Assembly (NCBI GenBank): GCA_017883495.1
Contig: JADGNL010000020.1
Location: forward strand, 1-12,033
DNA length: 12,033 bases
Reading direction: 5' to 3'
DNA from: Methanomicrobiales archaeon
GTDB lineage: Archaea > Halobacteriota > Methanomicrobia > Methanomicrobiales > Methanospirillaceae
Notes under the pieces: model-generated
What the model saw: only the letters and a program-made list of their open reading frames with translations
The model's database searches: none
Told to the model about the DNA's origin: nothing
Shown here: piece by piece, positions 6,318-12,033 of the stretch
Numbering within the stretch: the first letter of the stretch is position 1
Layout of the letters: the number at the start of each line of letters is the position of its first letter
Translations under genes and position numbers: made by a program

Positions 6318-7004
6318 TTATCGACTTCGGAAGAGCCGCGGGGAGATGACGAGCACGAGTCCCAGCAGCGCGAGGGCCGAGAGCCAGGCGAGCGGTACGG
6401 CGACGAGGGGCGCGCCGTCCGCAGACACGCGGAGTGTCGCGGCGAACGGGCCGAACGGCAGCAGCCAGGGACTCCAGCCTGCGCCCATACCAGGAATCGC
6501 TCCTGAGAGACCGGCGGCCCCGATGACCGAGAGGACGGCGAAGAGATGCCCTTCCGCCGCAGAGGCCGAGAGCGAGGCCACGAAGACGCCGAGGGCATTC
6601 GCGCCGATCAGGGCCGCCGGGTACGCGAGCAGGATCATGATGACGGACGGAATCGAGTTTCCTCCGGTCCCGATCAGCAGGAAGAGCGGGGCCAGGAGCT
6701 GCACGCCGTCCAGGAACGCGCTCGCGAGGATGTACTCGGCCGCGAGCCCGTACGGCGGGACGGGGAGGACGGCCATCCGTTCGAGCATCCGGCTGTCGCG
6801 GAGGTGGATCAGCCGCACCGAGGAACCGAAGACTCCGATGAAGAGGACCGCCACCGAGAAGCCGATAGCCTTCATCGACACGGGAACGGCTCCGAATGCG
6901 AGCGGCGCGAGCAGGACCAGGGGCAGCAGGAACTTGAGGGCGACGGCTCGCCGCCCGCGACTCGCCTCCAGGAGCTCCTTCTGCCAGAACCGGTGGGGGA
7001 TCAC
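6318..7004 (-). CDS. ABC-2-type transporter permease
   Basis: The 228-residue product has about six membrane helices and a cytoplasmic N-terminus starting MIPHRFWQKELLEASRGRRA, the layout of ABC-2-type permeases; CcmB, the heme-exporter permease, has a similar length and helix count. No periplasmic domain or enzymatic motif is present. It would form a transporter with the ATPase directly upstream, to which it is coupled by a GTGA overlap and a GGGAGATGA ribosome-binding-like sequence at 7008-7016. The substrate cannot be read from sequence. Its position in an operon headed by a bd-like cytochrome makes heme or redox-cofactor handling conceivable, like CydDC or CcmAB beside oxidase genes in bacteria, but that is inference; general ABC-2 exporters are equally possible. 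Confidence 0.8.
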   Translation of the reverse strand: MIPHRFWQKELLEASRGRRAVALKFLLPLVLLAPLAFGAVPVSMKAIGFSVAVLFIGVFGSSVRLIHLRDSRMLERMAVLPVPPYGLAAEYILASAFLDGVQLLAPLFLLIGTGGNSIPSVIMILLAYPAALIGANALGVFVASLSASAAEGHLFAVLSVIGAAGLSGAIPGMGAGWSPWLLPFGPFAATLRVSADGAPLVAVPLAWLSALALLGLVLVISPRLFRSR

Positions 7005-7957
7005 GGCTCATCTCCCGGAGATCGCAGAAAGAGATCCCCGAGGGACGGCGCACCGACCTCGAGGCCGCCGATCCGTCCTCCCTGTTCGACCACCTCCGTG
7101 ACAACCCGGGCGAGGAACGCGGAGGTGCCGCCGTCGGAGTCGGCCCGGCCAAGGACGCGCAGGAACGATGCGCCGCCTCCATCCGTCTCCTCGCTGACCC
7201 CCTCGACCCCCGGGATTCCGTTCAGACGGTCAGGGGCGATCGGGGCGGTCAGCCGGATATCAATTCGTATGGCCCGGTCGAGGGAGCGGAGCAGCACTTG
7301 CGGCGGCCCGTTGGCGATCACCTGTCCGTTCCGGAACAGGACGACGCGGGTGGCCAGCGCCGCCGCCTCGTGCATGTCGTTCGAGGCGACGATCACGGTC
7401 GTCCCCGCTCTTGCCGCGTCCTGCAGCAGGGTATACAGCGTCAGGCGCGCATGGTAATCGAGGCCCATGGACGGCTCGTCGAGGAGCAGGAGACGAGGTT
7501 CGTGCGCCAGCGCCTCGATGAGCGCGAGCTTGCGCCGCATGCCGTACGAGTAGGTGGCCACGGGATCGTTCTGCCGTTCCCGGAGATCGAGCAGGCCGAA
7601 GAGTATGTCGAGCCGCGAACGGGCCGCACCGGGAGCGAGCCCGTAGGATCGGGCAAAGTACCAGGCATTCTCGTACCCGGTCAGCGGATCCCAGTGCCCG
7701 AGGTGGTCGAAGAGGACGCCGATCCTCCGGAACGACCCCCGGTCCAGGCGGCCCTGTCCCCACCAGGCAATGTCACCGAAGTCCTGCCGGAGAAGGCCGG
7801 CCATGAGCCGGAGGAGGGTCGACTTGCCGGAGCCGTTCTCCCCGAGGAGCCCGATGATCTCCCCTTCGCCGGCGGCGAGCGTCACCCCGCGCAGGGCGGC
7901 AATGGAGCCGAAGGATCTGCTCACGCCGTCGAGGGCGAGGACGTCCCCGGAGCTCAT
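7001..7957 (-). CDS. ABC transporter ATP-binding protein (ABC-2 exporter type)
   Basis: The 318-residue protein is the motor subunit for the adjacent permease. Walker A GENGSGKST lies at about residues 37-46, the signature region is YSYGMRRKL at about 134-142 (the YSxGM form common in NatA/CcmA-like exporters), and Walker B LLLLDEPSMGLD is near 152-163. At the H-loop, where TH or SH normally occurs, the sequence reads ASNDMHEA, so an Asn appears at the usual His position with a His three residues later. A C-terminal domain of about 100 residues follows, as in many ABC-2 ATPases. The ATG at 7957 overlaps the stop of the stress-protein gene (ATGA), so it is in the same operon. Confidence 0.92.
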   Translation of the reverse strand: MSSGDVLALDGVSRSFGSIAALRGVTLAAGEGEIIGLLGENGSGKSTLLRLMAGLLRQDFGDIAWWGQGRLDRGSFRRIGVLFDHLGHWDPLTGYENAWYFARSYGLAPGAARSRLDILFGLLDLRERQNDPVATYSYGMRRKLALIEALAHEPRLLLLDEPSMGLDYHARLTLYTLLQDAARAGTTVIVASNDMHEAAALATRVVLFRNGQVIANGPPQVLLRSLDRAIRIDIRLTAPIAPDRLNGIPGVEGVSEETDGGGASFLRVLGRADSDGGTSAFLARVVTEVVEQGGRIGGLEVGAPSLGDLFLRSPGDEP

Positions 7958-9414
7958 CGGAAGTCCAGCCGCGTCCGCTCGGTCACTCTGACCGGACAGC
8001 CGTCGGGCACGGTCTCCACCACGTCGTACACGAGGACCTGGTCTCCCTTCTGAACTGTCGTACCGAGCAGCCGGCTCCGCGCGATATGTCGGTGGAAACC
8101 GGGAGCCAGTCGCGTCCGTTTTCTCAGCACCACGGCCTCCGCCTCTTCGGGGTCGGAGGACATTTCGGGAGATGCCGGCCGATGCATGCCGTGGAGTGCG
8201 GCCGCATCGGCGACGTCCTGGGGCGTGACTGCAACCCGTCCCTGCTCCCGGGCCGCTGCCTCGATGAGGCGACGGGCCATGGGCCTCGCGAAGGCGGGCA
8301 CCTGCTCGAGCGCCGTCTCGGCCTCGGGGGTCCAGGAGAGGGGGAGCTCGCCGGTGGCGCGGGCCGGCGCCGGCACCGTCAACGGTTCGGTGGGGGGGGC
8401 GACGATCAGCACGTTGCCCGTTCCGATCCGCGCGGCATTGAGCGCATTCGCTCCGATCACCGCCTCGGGGCCGCGGTGAAGCCCCCACCGCCCCACCACG
8501 AGCAACGAGGCCTGCTCCGCGGCCGCGAACCGCTGCAGCTCGGTATAGACCTTTCCCTTCAGAACCACCGTATCGATCGCCATCCCACGCTCCATCGCAT
8601 ACGCCTCCCCCCTGACGAGGCCCTCCCGGTAGAGCTCCTCGAGGCCCCGGTCGATGATCGTGTCGTGGAGCTGCTCCTGCGCGGCGAAGTTGAAGCGCCG
8701 CTGCTGCTCTTCGGGGAGGGCGTCGGCGATTGTGCGGAAGACGCCGGTGTGGAAGAACGGATCGTAGACGGCGGCCGCGATAAGGGAAGCGTCGAAGGCC
8801 TCTGCGATCTCGATGCCGCGGGCGAGCGCGGCGTAGCTCTCGGGGCTCCCGTCCACCCCAACGACCACCGGCCCGTTGTTCCCCATCCAGGGCGCGCGGA
8901 CGATCATCACGTCGGTCGAGGTCGGTGCCAGAAGGACACGTTCGGTCACCGAGCCGAGAAGGCTCTGTTCGACGGCACCGTGCCCCTGGGCGCCGAGCAC
9001 CGTGATGTCGGCCGGCGGTTCGCGCATCGCCCGCAACAGCTCCGCGTAGTTCCTGCCTTCGGGCGTGAGCGCCTCGAATGCGACGCCCCGCTCCCCTGCC
9101 TCTCGGGAGATCTGCTGCAGGTACGCGTCCGAGATCAGTTGCATTCCGTTCGAGATCAGATCGTCGTGGGTGTCGCGCAACCGCTGGAGCCGTTCCTCTT
9201 CCCGGTACTGCGACGGCAGGCCCGGCTCCATCTCCTCGAACCGCGTCCGGTGGAGCTTCGCCGCATACACGTGGCATCCGGCGAGCCGGCATCCCGGGAA
9301 GGAGCCGGCAAGTGCTAGCGCCGCCGCCTCCGCGAGGCGCCCATGGGGCGAGCCGTCGGTTCCGACCAGGACCCGCTTATATGTCGGAATACCCCCGTGC
9401 GGTACCGATTCCAT
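7954..9414 (-). CDS. tandem universal-stress (UspA) protein fused to a PCP_red-like domain
   Basis: The 486-residue product has several parts. Two UspA domains come first. Domain 1 opens with RVLVGTDGSPHG near residue 13 and ends with GAQGHGAVEQSLLGS near 139-155, an exact G-x2-G-x9-G-S ATP-binding motif. Domain 2 opens with VVVGVDGSPES near 181 and has GRWGLHRGPEAVIGA near 305, the same motif with Ala at the last place. Residues about 361-410 begin WTPEAETALEQVPAFARPMA and continue to VTPQDVADA. This matches the PCP_red domain (PF08369) at the end of protochlorophyllide-reductase B subunits, also found in non-photosynthetic proteins. The last 75 residues include GDQVLVYDVVETVPDGCPVR, which I cannot assign. 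The gene starts 2 nt after the bd-like gene and overlaps the ABC ATPase by 4 nt. A cytoplasmic regulator or ATP-binding partner of the cytochrome is inferred. Confidence 0.88.
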   Translation of the reverse strand: MESVPHGGIPTYKRVLVGTDGSPHGRLAEAAALALAGSFPGCRLAGCHVYAAKLHRTRFEEMEPGLPSQYREEERLQRLRDTHDDLISNGMQLISDAYLQQISREAGERGVAFEALTPEGRNYAELLRAMREPPADITVLGAQGHGAVEQSLLGSVTERVLLAPTSTDVMIVRAPWMGNNGPVVVGVDGSPESYAALARGIEIAEAFDASLIAAAVYDPFFHTGVFRTIADALPEEQQRRFNFAAQEQLHDTIIDRGLEELYREGLVRGEAYAMERGMAIDTVVLKGKVYTELQRFAAAEQASLLVVGRWGLHRGPEAVIGANALNAARIGTGNVLIVAPPTEPLTVPAPARATGELPLSWTPEAETALEQVPAFARPMARRLIEAAAREQGRVAVTPQDVADAAALHGMHRPASPEMSSDPEEAEAVVLRKRTRLAPGFHRHIARSRLLGTTVQKGDQVLVYDVVETVPDGCPVRVTERTRLDFR

Positions 9415-9416
9415 GT

Positions 9417-11081
9417 TCAGGCGTCCCCCTGCTCCTCGATCTGCTGCTCGAGCTGAACCTTCTCCTTCGTCTCGGGGTGATAGGCCGTGACCTTGGAGAC
9501 GGTCCAGAAGATCAGCCACGTGATCGCGATCGAGATGACCCAGACGCCCGCGATCTGGAGGGGCGGGATCGGCGTCGGGGTGTTCTGCGAGACCGGAATG
9601 ATGTTGTACACGGTCCATGGCGCCCGTCCCGCCTCGCGCACGAACCCCATCACGTTGACGATCGCCGTGCCGAGCAGCCCGGCAAAGAGCCCGGCGACCC
9701 AGGACCCCTTCGTGAGGTAGCCCCATTCCCCCTCCTTCTCAGCGCTCGTGAGCAGCACGGCGTCGAAGATCGCGATCACCGCGCCGATCGCGGCCAGGCC
9801 GAAGAGCGCCGGGTATTTGTACCGCATGAGGCCGAGCGGGTTGACCCATGCGGTCGGATCGAACCTCAGCGAAGCGCCGAGCCAGGACGGCTGAACGAGG
9901 ATGAACGCGAGTACGGCCGCGACGATCAGAAATACGCGGAAGGCATTCCGGAGGCGCTTCGTCATGCGCTGGGAGAGGAGCCGGTCGCGGCGGGTGGTGA
10001 AGTAGGCGATCACGGTCAGGGCGAGGGCCGAGTACAGGGTCACCATGACGACCATCTCCCAGGCCCGGGCCCCGTGCATCATTACCTCGAACGCGGCCGG
10101 CTGGCTCTGCAGGATCTTGGACATGTAGACGTAGCCCAGCACGGACTGGACGGCGAGTCCGAGAACGCCCCAGGCGATGCCGTAGGCCGCGACCCAGTCC
10201 CACTGCTTGCGATCCTCGAGCGACGACCGATCGCGATAGTGGAGGACGCCGAGCGCCGCCACCACGAACCCGACGAATCCGATCGCGGCCCCGAGGCGGT
10301 GAAACTGCAGCTCCCAGAGGGTCGGGTTGAACCAGAGCTGCAGGGTGTCGGCGATGGGAATGGTGAAGAGGCCCCCACCGGTGTAGGTGATGGTGTTCAC
10401 CCCCGGGGTCAGCATCCCCGAGGCGAGCATGTCGATCGAGAGGGTCTGGAAGAAGACGTCGAGGATGTACGCGAACCCGAGCGCGAGGTGCCAGCGCCCG
10501 CTGATGCGGTCCCAGGCGAACCAGAAGGTGTAAATGATGAAGATCTCGGCACCGAAAAGGATGGTCTCGGCAAGAAGCGGCCACCAGTAGACATGGAATG
10601 CATTCGAGGCGAAGGTCGGGAAGAGGGAGATGAAGAAGAACATGCCCGCACCGGCGAAGGTCGCGCCGGTCGAGAAGAGGATCAGGTTGAAGAGGGTCAT
10701 GGAGCGGGCGAGGTTCAGGTACCGCTCCCGCCGGCTTCGGGCGAAGATGATGAGGGTTGCGACGATGATGATCGAGCCGCCGAGCTGCAGGTTCGCGAAG
10801 AGTATGTGCGTCTCCATCACGAACGCGATGAAGATCGAGCGCCCCGACGGACCGAGGCCGACGTCCTGGAGCGGCATCTCCTGGCCGAACTCGGGACTGA
10901 CGTTCCCCAGCGCTCCCTTCAAGAGGTCGGTCGACGGGATGGTCCCGCCCTGCAGCGGAGCGATGACGATGATGGTGACGGCCAGAAAAACGAGAACCGC
11001 GACGACTAGAGCCGACACGATAATAAGCCGTTCGCGGTGCCATTCGGCAATGCGACCCCCCTCTGCGTCCAGCTGGACCAT
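9417..11081 (-). CDS. cytochrome bd subunit I-like membrane protein (divergent CydA family)
   Basis: CydA is the heme-bearing subunit of bd-type quinol:O2 oxidoreductases. This 554-residue relative has about 12 predicted helices, more than the nine of classical CydA, including an extra N-terminal helix (19-41) and an outside loop (42-80). Candidate heme ligands by alignment in mind: His92 in METHILFANLQLGG (like E. coli His19), His261 in QFHRLG (His186), Met343 in WEMVVM (Met393), and the glutamates Glu172 and Glu179 on one helix. The C-terminal hallmark GRQPW appears as GRAPW (485-489) after a conserved Glu483, with Gln changed to Ala. There is no cysteine, hence no CxxCH heme-c motif. No cydB follows. 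The chosen ATG sits about 35 bp after a TATA-like box. True bd oxidase, a quinol-independent bd-superfamily member, or another redox role are all possible. Confidence 0.85.
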   Translation of the reverse strand: MVQLDAEGGRIAEWHRERLIIVSALVVAVLVFLAVTIIVIAPLQGGTIPSTDLLKGALGNVSPEFGQEMPLQDVGLGPSGRSIFIAFVMETHILFANLQLGGSIIIVATLIIFARSRRERYLNLARSMTLFNLILFSTGATFAGAGMFFFISLFPTFASNAFHVYWWPLLAETILFGAEIFIIYTFWFAWDRISGRWHLALGFAYILDVFFQTLSIDMLASGMLTPGVNTITYTGGGLFTIPIADTLQLWFNPTLWELQFHRLGAAIGFVGFVVAALGVLHYRDRSSLEDRKQWDWVAAYGIAWGVLGLAVQSVLGYVYMSKILQSQPAAFEVMMHGARAWEMVVMVTLYSALALTVIAYFTTRRDRLLSQRMTKRLRNAFRVFLIVAAVLAFILVQPSWLGASLRFDPTAWVNPLGLMRYKYPALFGLAAIGAVIAIFDAVLLTSAEKEGEWGYLTKGSWVAGLFAGLLGTAIVNVMGFVREAGRAPWTVYNIIPVSQNTPTPIPPLQIAGVWVISIAITWLIFWTVSKVTAYHPETKEKVQLEQQIEEQGDA

Positions 11082-11111
11082 TCGACCAACCCGACTGCGG
11101 ATGGGGTGTCC

Positions 11112-11122
11112 GATTATTTATC
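11112..11122 (-). promoter_or_regulatory. TATA-like box of the bd-like operon
   Basis: GATAAATAATC on the minus strand lies about 36 bp (centre) before the ATG at 11081, placing the transcript start near 11091 with a leader of about 10 nt. It is in the most AT-rich patch of the right half of the window. Confidence 0.6.
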
Positions 11123-11126
11123 CTTT

Positions 11127-11161
11127 ATTGAAACTGACTCAATTGGCAATTCTTTTTCAAT
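11127..11161. promoter_or_regulatory. spaced inverted repeat upstream of the bd-like promoter (candidate operator)
   Basis: ATTGAAA (11127-11133) and TTTCAAT (11155-11161) are perfect 7-bp inverted arms with 21 nt between them, which also contain the palindrome CAATTG. The element sits immediately upstream of the TATA-like box of the bd-like operon, where an archaeal regulator could bind. No regulator gene is visible nearby. Role inferred from position and symmetry. Confidence 0.35.
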
Positions 11162-11305
11162 CAGGAGCGATCTCTCCCGGGTCGGCACTGCCGGAACGGA
11201 CACTATGAGGCCGTTCGTGGCGGCGACGGGAGTGGTGAGGAGATGGCTATCGGGAGGTCTGAGACGGCAGAGAAGCGGGCGCTCCTTTCTCCGCCGAATC
11301 CGCCG
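11162..11305. other. non-coding stretch between the bd-like promoter and the pseudogene
   Basis: I see no credible coding sequence, RNA or repeat here. Open frames in this stretch are Arg/Pro/Ser-rich and lack any family resemblance. It is probably the degraded downstream flank of the cupredoxin pseudogene. Confidence 0.5.
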
Positions 11306-11745
11306 TGGAAGAAAAAGGGAATGCCGGTCAAGGTCCGCGGATGCCCGTCGCAACGGAAGAGATCGTCCCGGCTCTGCCCGGCACGGTGCAGGTTCAGGTC
11401 GTTGTCGACAGGCCAACAACGACCCGCCTGGTAAAGATCGGGGTTCCGGCCGGACCGTCCGTATACACGGCAACGTTGTGCGGGACGTTCACGTTGAAAT
11501 GAACGTCGGTGCCACGGAGCCGACCGCTGCCGTCCCTCGAGCTCACGAACCGGGATCGGAGAGGCGAACCCGCCGGCGATGCGCTCGCGGCCGATCGACG
11601 GATCGGCGTATCCGGCTTCGTCGTGGATTGATATACGGTGACGGGCGCCGTTTCGGGAGAATTTCAGTCGGCCGGAGCGATGGCGGTCGATGTCGGCGCT
11701 GGTGATGCGGGGGCGTCGGAGGGGGGGCCGGCTACCGGATAGCGA
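11306..11745 (-). pseudogene. decayed plastocyanin-like (blue copper) protein gene
   Basis: The minus strand preserves fragments of a cupredoxin in its natural order but in more than one frame. A Pro/Ala/Ser/Thr-rich linker (AGPPSDAPASPAPTSTAIAP, ending at a TGA at 11664-11666) is followed, in another frame, by GTDVHFNVNVPHNVAVYTD and GTPIFTRRVVVGLSTTT, then a TGA at 11394-11396 where the family usually has Tyr, then TVPGRAGT. A one-base loss near 11363 shifts the frame to LFRCDGHPRTLTG. The copper ligand motifs PHN and RCDxHP are recognisable; the usual Met ligand (TMTG) is Leu. Intact relatives are typically exported or lipid-anchored electron carriers. Two stops and a frameshift make a sequencing error unlikely as the sole cause. 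The N-terminal limit is uncertain; a signal-like stretch (VIVGFIL) lies near 11760-11784. Confidence 0.75.
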
Positions 11746-11836
11746 ATCCGGCGAGAGGATGAACCCAACAATTACGGTAGAATTATACGGCTGCCCGGTT
11801 TGCTCGCCAATGGCGGCGTACCCTTCTCGGATCGAA

Positions 11837-12033
11837 TTAAGTCCGAGTCATAACGGTGCCCGAGATCAGATCGGGCGAGACGGCCGTCACGTCCACGGCG
11901 TCGATCGCGGGAGGATCAAGCGGCGTGTCGTCTGCATTCACGAGCTGCACCGCGAAAGTATGCGTCCCCGGTGCGACTTCTTCCCATGTGTACGAGGTTG
12001 CGGACGAGGTGTTGCATGTCCCTGGCGGAGTGA
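11837..12033 (-). CDS. C-terminus of a probable exported protein with a GTHTFAVQLVN motif, cut by the right edge
   Basis: The minus strand is open from the right edge to a TAA at 11837-11839, giving the last 64 residues of a protein whose start is outside the window. The visible part reads NTSSATSYTWEEVAPGTHTF, then AVQLVNADDTPLDPPAID and a C-terminus ending VMTRT. The PGTHTxxVxLVNxDxTPLxPP pattern resembles the end of DUF4399-type and related beta-sandwich domains of exported proteins; this is recalled, not searched. I recall such domains encoded near cupredoxins, and here the gene lies directly upstream of the decayed cupredoxin on the same strand. A Cys in PGTC replaces the more usual Tyr. 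Whether the upstream part is intact cannot be seen. Confidence 0.6.
   Translation of the reverse strand, partial: TPPGTCNTSSATSYTWEEVAPGTHTFAVQLVNADDTPLDPPAIDAVDVTAVSPDLISGTVMTRT

Noticed and set aside
8392..8399. Run of eight G residues inside the stress-protein gene, a possible phase-variation tract
   Set aside because: It falls in a Pro-rich linker in a frame that is intact on both sides; in GC-rich DNA such a run is unremarkable and nothing suggests switching.
9078..11009. Plus-strand open frame of 643 codons opposite the bd-like gene
   Set aside because: Composition is Arg/Asp/Glu/Gly-rich and low complexity, and it lies exactly antisense to a hydrophobic membrane protein with conserved motifs.
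11114..11473. Minus-strand open frame of 119 codons upstream of the bd-like gene
   Set aside because: Its product is Arg/Pro/Leu-rich without family resemblance; the region is better explained as decayed cupredoxin coding sequence plus promoter.
1..12033. CRISPR arrays, insertion sequences, integrases, attachment sites or a replication origin
   Set aside because: I found no repeated spacer-type units, transposase motifs or long terminal repeats; the tRNA gene has no adjacent integrase or partial duplicate.

Overview
The window looks like the chromosome of a GC-rich archaeon, most likely a methanogen of the Methanomicrobia (Methanomicrobiales-like). The evidence is gene content and signals: an aspartate-dehydrogenase route to NAD, an indolepyruvate:ferredoxin oxidoreductase (IorAB), a DUF2117-like protein, a tRNA-Ile without an encoded CCA end, AT-rich TATA-type boxes about 25 bp before several starts, and genes that appear leaderless or nearly so. 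This placement is inferred; no rRNA or methanogenesis gene is present.

Left part (1-2682). A tight minus-strand operon runs nadX, nadC, a 61-residue zinc-ribbon protein, then a DUF2117-like protein cut by the left edge. NadX and NadC make quinolinate-derived NAD precursors; nadA is not between them. The operon diverges from an unrecognised 184-residue gene across a 52-bp gap whose single central TATA-like box fits both directions.

Middle (2686-5850). A small two-helix membrane protein lies on the minus strand, convergent with the 184-residue gene, followed by tRNA-Ile(GAU), also on the minus strand. The iorA-iorB operon then diverges to the right. IorAB oxidises aryl pyruvates to aryl-acetyl-CoA with ferredoxin.

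Right part (5850-11081). This is the most unusual section, all on the minus strand. A compact operon encodes a lone, cysteine-free, about 12-helix relative of cytochrome bd subunit I, a double universal-stress protein fused to a protochlorophyllide-reductase-C-terminal-like (PCP_red) domain and a further unassigned tail, an ABC ATPase and an ABC-2-type permease. Junctions are a 2-nt gap and two 4-nt overlaps, so co-expression is very likely. No cydB is present. A small membrane protein with its own TATA-like box follows. I read this as a candidate oxygen- or redox-stress module in an anaerobe; the function is inferred.

Right edge (11082-12033). An AT-rich island upstream of the bd-like gene carries a TATA-like box and a spaced inverted repeat. 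Beyond it lies a decayed blue-copper (plastocyanin-like) gene, with its copper motifs still readable but broken by a stop codon and a frameshift. The C-terminus of another minus-strand protein, with a GTHTFAVQLVN-type motif, enters from the right edge.
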